Shown here in pieces: positions 38,061 through 47,573 of a stretch of DNA of 64,000 nt. The translations under genes were made by a program, and so were the position numbers. Position 1 is the first letter of the stretch; every line of letters begins with the position of its first letter. Source of the stretch: Pedosphaera parvula Ellin514 (lineage in GTDB: Bacteria > Verrucomicrobiota > Verrucomicrobiia > Limisphaerales > Pedosphaeraceae); contig NZ_ABOX02000003.1 in NCBI RefSeq assembly GCF_000172555.1, positions 62,001-126,000 of the forward strand, in the 5' to 3' direction. The notes below the pieces were generated by a model. The model made no database searches. It worked only from the letters and a program-made list of their open reading frames with translations, and had not been told where the DNA came from.

Positions 38061-38201
38061 TTTGTTTCGAATTAAGACTTAGTCAACCTGCTGGAAAGTC
38101 TTATAAATGCAAGGCAGGTCAAATCCTTAGGCCAATTGGGGGACTTTGGCGCATATTCTAAACTGGTGTAGTTTAATGTATCGGCAACGAAAAGGAATAT
38201 T

Positions 38202-38390
38202 ATGGAAGACGAACCTGCAGATACACGGAGTTATTTGGCTGAATTTGAGATGGTGCTCGCCTGCCTCGGATTCATGATTGCAGTCAGTGGCATGATCGTC
38301 ACCTCAATCCCATGGGCAATCTTCGGAGTGGTGCTCATGGTCATTGGCTTGCTCTATTTTTACCTCAAGCCCGACAAGGAGACGGACTAA
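38202..38390 (+). CDS. Small hypothetical membrane protein
   Basis: A 62-residue protein with acidic N terminus (MEDEPADTRSYLAEFEM), two closely spaced hydrophobic segments (VLACLGFMIAVSGMIV and IFGVVLMVIGLLYFYL) and a charged tail. A strong AAAAGGAATATT precedes the ATG, identical to that at 14247. It converges with the sensor kinase gene, 17 bp apart. Function unknown. Confidence 0.6.
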   Translation: MEDEPADTRSYLAEFEMVLACLGFMIAVSGMIVTSIPWAIFGVVLMVIGLLYFYLKPDKETD

Positions 38391-38407
38391 TTTACAAACT
38401 GGCTCCA

Positions 38408-39943
38408 TCAGGCTGCTTTTAACCGGACGAGCACTTCAAAACCAGAGGGTTTCCGGTTACGACAACTTACCTGCCCGCCACAGGATTCAACACAGGTTTT
38501 CACGATCGCGAGCCCCAGGCCAACGCCCCCGGTTTCACGCGCCCGGGAAACATCGATCCTGTAAAATGGATCAAATAACTGGGCTATTGCAGCCTCAGGA
38601 ACGCCGCTTCCACTATCGGCGATTGAAATCAAAACTTCATTCGCACCTTCCTTACTTGCTGAGATTACAATTGGCCCGGCCTCACTGGCATATCTGACTG
38701 CGTTCCTCAGCACGTTCGCCAATGCGCGATGCAATAAATCGGGTTCAGCCATTATCTGAAGGTGTTCAGCTATTTCTGTTTGGATATTTACTTCAGTGTT
38801 TCCTTCACGATGAATGACTTGATCGATTATTGGTTTCAGATCAACTGCTTTAAGCTTGATCCTGGCTGGCTCCAATGAGGCTTTCGAGAAGGAGAGCAGT
38901 TCGTTCACCAAACTGGACATATGCTGCACTTCTTCGCGAACATCTTCCACATAGCTGGATTGTTCTGAATTGGCGCGTTGCTCCAGAACTCCCAGCGCCA
39001 TTTGCACGCGCGCGATCGGAGTACAAAGCTCGTGGGCGATGTCCCCCAGAAACCGCTTTTGTCCAGAAACGAACCCGGCCAGCCGTTCGGTCATCCGATT
39101 GATCGACCCGCCAAGCCTTCCAAGTTCATCATTGCGTCCATCCTTCACTCTTACCTCAAAATTACCAGCCGCTACCTCTTCGCTGGCTCGGGTAATCTCC
39201 CTAATGGATCTCGTTATGCCACGGACGAGAGGAAACCACAGCAGCGCGGAAACGACAAGCACCCCCAGCCCAACCCCAATCCATGGCACAAAATCAAAAA
39301 ACAGACCACCACCCTGAAGCGACCTCGACATGATCAGGAGTGTCATCGGCGGCGATGGTCCGGGCCTGCCTGGGACATCGACTTTCATCCTCACACCCAC
39401 CCAGTACTGGCTGGGATCAGAGGTATGCACAATAAAACGTGAATGGGGGCCAGTCAGGAGCGGATCAGGCACGACAGGGCGCCTCAACGGGCCTTGAGGC
39501 CCTGCTTCTGGAGGACCAAAATCATCCTCCGGACGTGGAGGCCGACCTGGTTCGCCAACACCGACCTGTTCCGGAGGTTGGGGCAACCGGCGATTCTCCA
39601 TGACATTGTTTAGAACTGCCTTTGGAACGCTGGTACTTTCATCCCCCGCCAGTTGTTCCCCATCATTTCTGTAGAGGAGGAACTGCACGTGATAAGAGCT
39701 GCCCAACCTCTGCAAAATTTCATTCCATCTGGTTCGGGGAGCTTCGCTCAGGGAGGAGCTGACGACCTCCGACACAGATTGTATCCGCTCGCCCGCTTTA
39801 CCAGCGATCAGGAAATCCAATCCCAAGTGTAACTGGCCGCTTACAAACACGAAAAAGATCAGGGCAAGGATAACGAAATTCAGGACCAGCCAGAGCAGTA
39901 TCTTCGAGTAAAGTGGAAATCTGACCTTCATTCGATCAATCAT
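38408..39943 (-). CDS. Sensor histidine kinase (CpxA/OmpB-type)
   Basis: A 511-residue membrane kinase. Segments: TM1 about 12-35; periplasmic domain about 36-220 with a very proline-rich loop (GEPGRPPRPEDDFGPPEAGP); TM2 about 225-245; HAMP; HisKA with H-box DIAHELCTP (His about 304); HATPase_c with N box (ALANVLRNAVRY), DSGSGVP and GVGLGLAIV. The H box has Cys at the common Arg position. The gene overlaps the response regulator by 8 bp, so translation is coupled; a second ATG at 39931 is possible. The periplasmic proline-rich segment is striking because the divergent gene product is also proline-rich. Confidence 0.92.
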   Translation of the reverse strand: MIDRMKVRFPLYSKILLWLVLNFVILALIFFVFVSGQLHLGLDFLIAGKAGERIQSVSEVVSSSLSEAPRTRWNEILQRLGSSYHVQFLLYRNDGEQLAGDESTSVPKAVLNNVMENRRLPQPPEQVGVGEPGRPPRPEDDFGPPEAGPQGPLRRPVVPDPLLTGPHSRFIVHTSDPSQYWVGVRMKVDVPGRPGPSPPMTLLIMSRSLQGGGLFFDFVPWIGVGLGVLVVSALLWFPLVRGITRSIREITRASEEVAAGNFEVRVKDGRNDELGRLGGSINRMTERLAGFVSGQKRFLGDIAHELCTPIARVQMALGVLEQRANSEQSSYVEDVREEVQHMSSLVNELLSFSKASLEPARIKLKAVDLKPIIDQVIHREGNTEVNIQTEIAEHLQIMAEPDLLHRALANVLRNAVRYASEAGPIVISASKEGANEVLISIADSGSGVPEAAIAQLFDPFYRIDVSRARETGGVGLGLAIVKTCVESCGGQVSCRNRKPSGFEVLVRLKAA

Positions 39944-40700
39944 ATCTCTCTGCTGGATTCATCAGCATATAACCCGCCGTGCGGACGGTTCTGATGAACC
40001 GCGGGCTTTTAGGGTCGTCTCCCAGCTTTTTGCGCAAGGCTGAGATATGCACGTCGATTGACCGGTCAAAGACGTCGTAATTTCTTTCCGCAATTTCATC
40101 CAGTAATTGCTCACGACTTTTTATCCTTCCCTTGGCACGCGCAAGTGAAGCCAGCAAATCGTATTCAACCGGGGTGAGATCCAGCGGCTTATCTCCCAGA
40201 ACAGCAGTCCTCGAGCCTTCATTGACCCTTAGATCCTGGATAACAATTTCTTGAGCGTCCGGCGTTTCAGTCGCTTTCGTTGTCTGATTACTCCTGCGGG
40301 TAACGGCTCGCAACCTTGCCAACAATTCACGAGTGGAAAAGGTTTTTGGCAGATAATCGTCAGCGCCAATCTCCAGTCCAACAATCCGATCCGATTCGTC
40401 ACCACGCGCCGTCAGCATCAGCACCGGAACATTCGACGCGCGACGTATCTGCTTCAACACTTCAAACCCATCCATGCCTGGCAGCATGACGTCGAGAATC
40501 ACGGCAGCAAAAGTTTCGCTCACCGCCTTCTCTGCCCCCTCAGGTCCGGTATGGGCAAGGGCGATCTCATAACCCATCGGTTCCAGGTAATCCTTGATCA
40601 ACCGACAGAGCTTCCTGTCGTCATCGATGACCAACAAACGCGTTTTGATAAAACCTTGTTTGTCTGAACTCTTGCCTTGGTTCGATTCGATGTGTGCCAT
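39936..40700 (-). CDS. OmpR/CpxR-type response regulator
   Basis: A 254-residue DNA-binding regulator paired with the overlapping kinase gene. A receiver (about 20-140) with acidic pair IDDDRK, phospho-acceptor in VILDVMLPG and Lys in DDYLPKTFS; a winged-helix trans_reg_C domain (about 155-250) with LTPVEYDLLASLARAKG, SIDVHISALRKKLG and RTVRTAGYML. The first 20 residues are a polar extension. Transcription starts opposite the EF-hand gene across a shared upstream region (40701-40885). Confidence 0.93.
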   Translation of the reverse strand: MAHIESNQGKSSDKQGFIKTRLLVIDDDRKLCRLIKDYLEPMGYEIALAHTGPEGAEKAVSETFAAVILDVMLPGMDGFEVLKQIRRASNVPVLMLTARGDESDRIVGLEIGADDYLPKTFSTRELLARLRAVTRRSNQTTKATETPDAQEIVIQDLRVNEGSRTAVLGDKPLDLTPVEYDLLASLARAKGRIKSREQLLDEIAERNYDVFDRSIDVHISALRKKLGDDPKSPRFIRTVRTAGYMLMNPAERYD

Positions 40701-40885
40701 GGGTCAGGTAGTTGCTGTTATGTTGGCAGTTTAGCCAGGGTTCTCACGAAAAGCCGCAACTTTTACAATTGCTTAACAATTTTTCAGTTCTTTACACATA
40801 CACGCTTTACACCACTGGAGTTTATTTAAAGTGCATCGTATGTGAACCGATTAAGAACATGAATAACAAATCGAAGGCGTTATAT

Positions 40886-41302
40886 ATGAAAATGAACAAA
40901 CTCGTCCTGCTTTCCACGCTTGCCCTCGGAATGACTGTCCTGTCGACCAGTGCTGAGGACAATCAACCACCTGCCGGGCAACCGCCACAGTCAGGAACTC
41001 CAGGCCCTGAACATAGAGGACCGCGTCCGCCAAAGCCGCCAATCGAAGTCGTACTGGATGCGAATGGTGACGGCATCATTTCCGCTGAAGAAATTGCCAA
41101 TGCCTCCGTGGCCTTGAAAAAGCTTGATAGGAATGGCGATGGTCAATTGACTCCCGACGAATATCGCCCTCCCCACCCCCATCCTCGTCAAGGCGGTCCC
41201 GATGGCCAAACTGGTCCCGGAACTCCGGACCAACAACCGCCTCAGGATGGCACCGGTCGGCAGTCCCAAAACGGGCAGAGGCCGCCACCTCCAAACCAGT
41301 GA
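40886..41302 (+). CDS. Secreted proline-rich EF-hand protein
   Basis: A 138-residue periplasmic protein. The ATG at 40886 has GAAGGCG upstream; it opens a signal peptide (MNKLVLLSTLALGMTVLSTSAE). The mature protein has a Pro/Gly-rich arm (GTPGPEHRGPRPPKPP), two EF-hand loops (DANGDGIISAEE and DRNGDGQLTPDE) likely to bind Ca2+, and a second Pro/Gln-rich tail. It is divergent from a CpxRA-like pair, an arrangement like cpxP-cpxRA, so it may be a regulated accessory or inhibitor of the kinase. This is inference. Upstream starts at 40712 and 40859 do not precede a signal. Confidence 0.78.
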   Translation: MKMNKLVLLSTLALGMTVLSTSAEDNQPPAGQPPQSGTPGPEHRGPRPPKPPIEVVLDANGDGIISAEEIANASVALKKLDRNGDGQLTPDEYRPPHPHPRQGGPDGQTGPGTPDQQPPQDGTGRQSQNGQRPPPPNQ

Positions 41303-41457
41303 CTATCAAATAGTATCGAAAATATTCACTCCGCTCGAAGACTATCTGAGCTACCTTCGGCGGAGAGTTTCATCATCTGGATGGTTGTAGCTTTCAAATA
41401 AATCTGGTTGCCTAAATGACCCAGCGGCACGCAATCGTTGTCTGACAATATCCCCAA

Positions 41458-42927
41458 TTAGTGCGAACTGGAGAGTTGCTTTGGTGCTTCCCATCCGCCA
41501 CCAAGCGATTTGATTAAGGAAACCGTAGAAAGCAATCTCTCGCCCCGCAAACGCACATTTTCCCGCTCACGATCCAAGGCAGCATTCTGGGCGGTGGCTA
41601 CTTCCAGATAGGTGACGAGCCCCGCGCGATAGCGATTATTGGCAATCTCCAATGTCTTCTCTGCGGCTTTCAATGCCGCATTCTCTGCTTCCTGCTGGCT
41701 CCACAATAAATGTTGGGCTGCCAGATTATCTTCAACTTCAGAAAATGCCACCAACACACTCTGGCGATAACGCGCCACGTTTTCCCGATAGGCCGCTTGA
41801 GCATGAGTCAGATTTGCGCGGTTCTCCCCACCTTCGAAAATCGGCAGTTTGATCGAGGGACCCACTGCCCAAAACCTGCTGGGCCAGTCAAAAAGAGTTC
41901 CAGCACTCACGCTCTCAAACCCTGCCAGTCCATTGATTTTTATGGTTGGGTAGAATGCGGCTTTAGCCACGCCGATGCCCGCATTGGCTGCAGCCATAAG
42001 ACGCTCCGCGGTTGCGATGTCGGGACGGCGCTCCAGCAAGTCTGAGGGCAAACCCGACGGCACATTCGGCGGTTGGGCCAGGAATGGCATCTCGGGCACG
42101 CTAAAGCTCGAAGCAGGTTTTCCAGTCAACACCGCCAAGGCATGTTCCGCCTTCGCGCGCTGCAAGGCGATTGCGGGCAATTGGGCCTCGGTGGTCTTCA
42201 GGATGGTCTCCGCCTGGGACACGTCCAGGTCCGAGGCCACGCCCCCGGCGCGCCTGTTTCGCGTCAACTCAAGCGATTTCCCAAACACCACCACGTTCGA
42301 CCTGAGCAATGAAATCTCACTGTCCAGCGCGCGCAAATTAAAATAATCGTTCGCGACTTCGGCCTGGATGGATAGTTTAACGGTGGCCAGATCATCAGCG
42401 CTCGCCTGCATGGTGGCTTTTGCCGACTCAACACTCCGCCGCACACGGCCCCAAACGTCCAGTTCATAACTTAAATCCAACGGAAACGAAAACGTGTTGA
42501 AGGTGTCGGCCCGCCCGATGGAAACGCCATTGATCGGCCGGTTTGCAGAATCGCGCTCACGAGTAACCGACGGAATTGCTTCGATATGGGGATAATAGCC
42601 ACTCCGTGCCACGCTTAACAGTGCGCGCGCCTGTTCAAAACTCTCCAGTGCCACCTGTAGCTCCTGATTCGCCTTGGCGGCCTCAGTTTCTAATGCATTC
42701 AACGATGAGTCCTGGAAAATCTCCCACCATGCACCTCTTGGAATATGCGCCTGAGGCTCAGCCAGTTTCCAACCATTCGTCCCTTCCTTATAAGCCGGGG
42801 GGATGACGGTGGCCTCCGGCCTCTTGTAATCCGGCCCCACCGCGCACCCTGCCACGAACAGGGTTACGAGTCCTGAACTCCAAACACACGCGACTGGGAA
42901 CAGTTTTGAAAGCAAAGCTGGTTTCAT
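41458..42927 (-). CDS. RND efflux outer-membrane factor (NodT/OprM-type lipoprotein)
   Basis: A 489-residue TolC-like channel. Lipoprotein signal with lipobox LFVAGC (MKPALLSKLF start at 42927, supported by the signal). The remainder carries the typical OEP duplicated helical/barrel halves (VGPDYKRP at the start, the internal ARALLSVARSGYYPHIEA and ASGYATV-like helices, ending with VSLIKSLGGGW). It is the distal gene of a three-gene unit with the adaptor (20 bp gap) and permease. Confidence 0.9.
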   Translation of the reverse strand: MKPALLSKLFPVACVWSSGLVTLFVAGCAVGPDYKRPEATVIPPAYKEGTNGWKLAEPQAHIPRGAWWEIFQDSSLNALETEAAKANQELQVALESFEQARALLSVARSGYYPHIEAIPSVTRERDSANRPINGVSIGRADTFNTFSFPLDLSYELDVWGRVRRSVESAKATMQASADDLATVKLSIQAEVANDYFNLRALDSEISLLRSNVVVFGKSLELTRNRRAGGVASDLDVSQAETILKTTEAQLPAIALQRAKAEHALAVLTGKPASSFSVPEMPFLAQPPNVPSGLPSDLLERRPDIATAERLMAAANAGIGVAKAAFYPTIKINGLAGFESVSAGTLFDWPSRFWAVGPSIKLPIFEGGENRANLTHAQAAYRENVARYRQSVLVAFSEVEDNLAAQHLLWSQQEAENAALKAAEKTLEIANNRYRAGLVTYLEVATAQNAALDRERENVRLRGERLLSTVSLIKSLGGGWEAPKQLSSSH

Positions 42928-42947
42928 CTCTTGCCCGGGTAGCAATT

Positions 42948-44174
42948 TTATTTGTTTGTATCTGCCAGCTTGGTTTCGGGGAGACGAACCGTGGCACCGG
43001 AAGTAAGAGAATCGGAAGGATTCACGATCACCTTGTCAGTGACGCTGATTCCGGAAAGGATCTCCAATGACCGGCCATAATCGCGTCCCAAAACAATATT
43101 CCGCAATTCCACTTTTCCGTCCGGTTTAACAACACCCACCTGCGGTCCATCTGAACGGAAAATCAATGTATTTGAAGGCAGTACCAGCGCGGGATCCTGC
43201 TTAATATCATTGAAGGCGACCTGCGCATAACTTCCGGCCAGCACTTCGTCGTTTGTGTTGTCCACTTCAAGCTCCACCAGCAACGTTCTGGAATTCGCAT
43301 CAATCGCTCCGGAAGTGCGCACCACTCTCGCTTGAAATTTCTTTGCGGGCCACTCCGGCACCATCATCACGGCCTGGAGTCCTTTTTCAATATTCGGTGT
43401 GGCGGATTGAGGCACACGGACAAAGACACGCAAGGTATGCACATCAGCCAGTCGAAACAGCTCTCTGCCGCTGGTTGCATTAATCAAATCCCCTACGTCG
43501 ATGCTGCGTGAGGTGACCGTCCCGGCAAACGGCGCTGTCACATGAGCGAAGGATTGGAGATCGGTCAACCGTTGCATATTGGCTTTGGAGGCATCCACGG
43601 TTGCTGCCTTGAGCTTTAAGTCAGCCTGTTTCTCAGCCGCCTCCTGCTCGCTGACACTGGAGGTTTTAAGCAGTTCAGTCCAGCGTTCCGAGGTGGTCCT
43701 GGCCAGCGCCAGATCTGCTTCCGCTCGCACCAGGGCGGCACGCGCCGCTTCCAATTCCTGGTTCAATTCCGGAGTATCGATGTCAGCCAGGACTTCTCCG
43801 GCCTTCACCTGTGCACCGATGTCGACATACCATTTCTTGATAAATCCACTGGCCCGGGCATAAATGGGTGCTTCCACGACCGGTTTGACCTCCGCGGGCA
43901 ACGTCAACGCAGCGGTGGCTTTCCCTCGAACTGCTGATGTCACTTCAACGGTCGGAACCCCCATTTCCAAGGTATCCTTGGCCAATTGCTCACGATGCCG
44001 CAATCTCGGCACCAATCCTGCCACCACGCCGACGATTACCAGCACCACAACCAGCAAGGCCCACCAGCCAAGTTTTGGACGGTGAGTCGGAGTTTCTTCA
44101 TCGTGGCGCTCTGAATGTGCGTTCAATTCAGGCTTCTTTTCCACTGGTGCAACATTAGGTTCCAAGGTTTTCAT
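42948..44174 (-). CDS. RND efflux periplasmic adaptor (membrane-fusion protein)
   Basis: A 408-residue HlyD/MdtA-type adaptor. One N-terminal membrane anchor (LLVVVLVIVGVVAGL, about 40-55) follows a polar cytoplasmic N terminus. Then lipoyl halves (VYVDIGAQVKAGEVLADID-like segment and HVTAPFAGTVTSR), a long helical hairpin, a beta barrel and a membrane-proximal domain (IVLGRDYGRSLEILSG). It bridges permease and channel. Located 11 bp after the permease gene and 20 bp before the channel gene. Confidence 0.93.
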   Translation of the reverse strand: MKTLEPNVAPVEKKPELNAHSERHDEETPTHRPKLGWWALLVVVLVIVGVVAGLVPRLRHREQLAKDTLEMGVPTVEVTSAVRGKATAALTLPAEVKPVVEAPIYARASGFIKKWYVDIGAQVKAGEVLADIDTPELNQELEAARAALVRAEADLALARTTSERWTELLKTSSVSEQEAAEKQADLKLKAATVDASKANMQRLTDLQSFAHVTAPFAGTVTSRSIDVGDLINATSGRELFRLADVHTLRVFVRVPQSATPNIEKGLQAVMMVPEWPAKKFQARVVRTSGAIDANSRTLLVELEVDNTNDEVLAGSYAQVAFNDIKQDPALVLPSNTLIFRSDGPQVGVVKPDGKVELRNIVLGRDYGRSLEILSGISVTDKVIVNPSDSLTSGATVRLPETKLADTNK

Positions 44175-44185
44175 GAAAAATAGAC

Positions 44186-47100
44186 TTAGGCTGAAACCGC
44201 TTCCAAATTTAATTCATCCTTCCCGGGGTTTTCGGTCACTGGCTTGCCTGCTCGGCGGTGCATCAAGCTGAATACCACCGGCACAAAGAACAGTGTCGCC
44301 ACGGTCGCAAACACCAACCCGCCAATCACGGCCCTGCCAAGCGGGGCGTTCTGTTCGCCGCCTTCTCCCAGTCCCAAACTCATGGGCAACATGCCGATGA
44401 CCATCGCCAGCGCGGTCATCAACACGGGACGCAACCTTCCGGCTCCTGCTGTCAAAGCTGCTTTGATCGGGTCCATGCCGCTCTGTAAATTGCTTCGTGC
44501 GAAGCTCACCACCAACACGGCATTCGCCGTGGCGACGCCCATACTCATGATGGCCCCCATCAAAGCAGGCACACTCAAGGTTGTGAATGTCAGGTAGAGA
44601 CCCCAGGTAACTCCGGCCAGCGCACCAGGTAATGCGGTAATAATGATGAACGGATCCAGCCAGCTCTGGAAATTAACCACAAGCAACAGGTAGATTAGCA
44701 CAATCGCTCCGCACAAGCCGATGCCCAAACCAATAAAACTGGATTGCATGGTTTCAGCCTGGCCACGCAAAATAATATGACTACCGCGAGGAAGTGTTTT
44801 TTCAGCCTCCTTCAGAATTGGTTTAAGTTCGTTCAAAACCCCGCCCAAATCACGTCCGCTCACGCCGCCGAAGACATCAATAACCGGCAACACATTGTAA
44901 TGCGTAATGATTGGACTCCCCATGGTGCGGGTCATGGTTGCAACGTTTGCAAAAATCTGGCCATTTCCTTCCCCCGGTCTGCCGGCACTGATCGGCAGGG
45001 AATTCAGTGCCGCGACAGAATCCAGCACATGCTCCGGTGCCCTGGCATTCACCAGATATTGAATGCCGTAAGTGGGATTAAGCCAGTAGGAGGGTTGCAC
45101 TTGACCGCTGCCGCTCAGGCTCAAAAGCACGGAATTAGCCACATCTTTTTCCGAAAGGCCGATCTCGGCAGCCTTGGTGCGATCAACGGAAAACTTAAGC
45201 TTGGGCAGGTCACCGGGTTGCTGTACTCGCACATCCACTGCACCATCTATGCTCCGCATCTTTTCAACTAGCCTGGCTGCGACTTCCCGGTTTTGCGCGA
45301 GATTGCGGCCAGTGATCTGCACGTTGAGCGGCGCCGGAATGCCAAAGTTCAACGTCTGGCTCACGATGTCCGCCGGCAGGAAGTAGAACATGTTTCCCGG
45401 AAATTGCCGGTTCAACATTTTCCGGAGGCGCCTTACATACATATCCGTTGGATGATGCCCCTCCTTGAGGGAAACCAGGATATCTGCATCACCTGCCCCG
45501 ATCAAACCGTTATTACTATAACTCAAGCTGATTCCTGAATTAGGAATGCCAATATTATCAAGGATTCCTTCAAGCTCATCCCTTGGAATATCCTGGCGAA
45601 TGGCCTGCTCGATTTGATCGACCAAATTCGCGGTTTCCTCCACTCGGGTTCCGCTTCGGGCACGCATATGCAAACGAAATTGACCGGCGTCGACGTTCGG
45701 GAAGAAGTCCTGGCCCAATTGTGGAATCAAAAACCAGGAACCAATACAGAGCACGAGAAACAAAATCGCGAAGGTAATACGATACTCCAGAATAGCGCAA
45801 AGGAGATTGCGATAGCCCGCGCGAAGCTTGTCGAACCCTCGCTCAAAACGATCCTGGATCATCAGAAAAGGCCGTAGCCAGGCTGAACTGTTTTTGTAAT
45901 CAACCGGTCCGTGAAAATGTGCGAAATTAACGTCCTTGTAAAACCACTTCACCATGGTCGGAATCAATGTCCGTGATAACACATAACTGGCCAACATCGC
46001 GAACACCACGGCTTCGGCAAGCGGCACAAATAGATAGCGGCCCACCCCGGTCAGGAAGAACATAGGCACAAACACAATGCAAATACAGAGTGTGGAGACG
46101 AATGCCGGCAGCGCGATCTCCTGTGCTCCATCGAGTATCGCCTGCTCCAACGGTTTGCCCAGGCCCATTTGTCGATGGACGTTCTCAATCTCCACCGTGG
46201 CATCATCAACGAGGATACCAACCGCGAGCGCCAACCCGCCCAGAGTCATCAGGTTGATCGTTTCGCCCAGCGCACTCAAAGTTGCGAGCGAAGCCAACAC
46301 CGATAGCGGTATTGAAATGGCAATGATGAACGTGCTCCGCCATGAGCCGATGAACAACAAGATCATCACAGCTGTCAGAGCCGCCGCCACCAAACCTTCC
46401 TTCACCACCCCGCTGATTGCCGCGCGGACGAAGAGCGATTGGTCGGCGAATTCCCTGACTTCGAGTTCCGGAGGCAACGTTGTTAACAATGGAGGCAGTG
46501 CCTTCTTGATGCCTTTTACCACTTCGAGCGTCGATGCCGAACCGGTCTTCAACACGGTCAACAAGGCCCCGCGTACTCCATCTTTGCGCACGATATTCTG
46601 TTGGGGTTGAAACCCATCTCGCACCTGCGCCACATCACGCACGTAAATGGTCGCGCCATTCACCTGTTTGATCGGCAAATCGTTCAATTCCTCCAGCAGC
46701 TTCGGGCTGGTATTCAATTCAATATTGAATTCGGTTGAACCGATCTTCGCCGTTCCGCTCGGCAGAATCACGTTCTGCGAACTAATTGCATCGACGACCT
46801 GCTGCGGCGTCAAATTCTTCGCCTTCAAGGCAGGAAGATCGAGGTCAACCGAGACAACGCGAGTCTTGCCACCATAGGGCCAAGGCAAGGCAGCTCCTTG
46901 TACCGTGGACAGTCCAACGCGCACGGCGTTTTGTGTCAGATCGTAGAGTTCCTGCTCTGCCAGTTTCTTGCTGGTAACACTGTACTGCAAAATCGGAACA
47001 GTCGAAGCATTGTATCGAATGATCAGTGGCGGCGTTTGCCCCGGCGGCATCTGGCGAAGAATGGTCTGCGCGACGGCTGTAATCTGCGCCACGCCGGCAT

Positions 47101-47407
47101 CAACCGATGCTCCTTGTTGCAGGAACACCTTGATGATTCCCACGCCATTGTAGGAATTGGATTCAATATGCTCAATGTCGTTGACCGTGGCGCTCAGGGA
47201 GCGTTCGTGGTTATAGAGGATGCGCTGTTCGATTTCCTGGGCATCCAGCCCGGCGTATTGCCAGATGATGCTGACGACGGGGATGTTGATATTGGGAAAA
47301 ATATCCGTGGGCGTGCGCAACAGAATGAAAGGTGTCAACAACACCAGGACAATCGCCGCGACAACGAACGTATAGGGCCTTCTAAGAGCTAAACGGACAA
47401 TCCACAT
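44186..47407 (-). CDS. RND efflux permease (AcrB/HAE1-like)
   Basis: A 1073-residue inner-membrane proton antiporter with 12 predicted helices and two large periplasmic loops. Signature features are TDIFPNINIPVVS, the TM4 proton-relay pair in ILVDDATVEIENVHRQM, and a TM10-12 block with FARSNLQSGM and GAGRLRPVLMTALAMVIGM. Together with the adaptor and channel it forms a complete tripartite pump. Substrate unknown. Divergent from a LysR regulator that probably controls it. Confidence 0.95.
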   Translation of the reverse strand: MWIVRLALRRPYTFVVAAIVLVLLTPFILLRTPTDIFPNINIPVVSIIWQYAGLDAQEIEQRILYNHERSLSATVNDIEHIESNSYNGVGIIKVFLQQGASVDAGVAQITAVAQTILRQMPPGQTPPLIIRYNASTVPILQYSVTSKKLAEQELYDLTQNAVRVGLSTVQGAALPWPYGGKTRVVSVDLDLPALKAKNLTPQQVVDAISSQNVILPSGTAKIGSTEFNIELNTSPKLLEELNDLPIKQVNGATIYVRDVAQVRDGFQPQQNIVRKDGVRGALLTVLKTGSASTLEVVKGIKKALPPLLTTLPPELEVREFADQSLFVRAAISGVVKEGLVAAALTAVMILLFIGSWRSTFIIAISIPLSVLASLATLSALGETINLMTLGGLALAVGILVDDATVEIENVHRQMGLGKPLEQAILDGAQEIALPAFVSTLCICIVFVPMFFLTGVGRYLFVPLAEAVVFAMLASYVLSRTLIPTMVKWFYKDVNFAHFHGPVDYKNSSAWLRPFLMIQDRFERGFDKLRAGYRNLLCAILEYRITFAILFLVLCIGSWFLIPQLGQDFFPNVDAGQFRLHMRARSGTRVEETANLVDQIEQAIRQDIPRDELEGILDNIGIPNSGISLSYSNNGLIGAGDADILVSLKEGHHPTDMYVRRLRKMLNRQFPGNMFYFLPADIVSQTLNFGIPAPLNVQITGRNLAQNREVAARLVEKMRSIDGAVDVRVQQPGDLPKLKFSVDRTKAAEIGLSEKDVANSVLLSLSGSGQVQPSYWLNPTYGIQYLVNARAPEHVLDSVAALNSLPISAGRPGEGNGQIFANVATMTRTMGSPIITHYNVLPVIDVFGGVSGRDLGGVLNELKPILKEAEKTLPRGSHIILRGQAETMQSSFIGLGIGLCGAIVLIYLLLVVNFQSWLDPFIIITALPGALAGVTWGLYLTFTTLSVPALMGAIMSMGVATANAVLVVSFARSNLQSGMDPIKAALTAGAGRLRPVLMTALAMVIGMLPMSLGLGEGGEQNAPLGRAVIGGLVFATVATLFFVPVVFSLMHRRAGKPVTENPGKDELNLEAVSA

Positions 47408-47573
47408 GTTCGACTTTCAGGTTAGGTCATGACACCAAAACAGGTTTTGAGCTCGGAATCAGCAGTTCCAGCCAAAGTCTTTTTCTTTTTTCAGCTTCTC
47501 ACGTTATGCTCTTGAACAATGATATTTACAAATACATGTTTACTCCACTATTGATATGTTATAAGTATTAATC
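47408..47573. promoter_or_regulatory. Divergent promoter region of the RND operon and lysR gene
   Basis: A 166-bp non-coding interval between the permease and the LysR gene. It is AT-rich near the regulator and contains ACATGT at 47534-47539 and overlapping T-N11-A candidates (for example TATGTTATAAGTA). A LysR-type operator is expected here by gene arrangement, but no single site can be picked with confidence. Confidence 0.4.
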
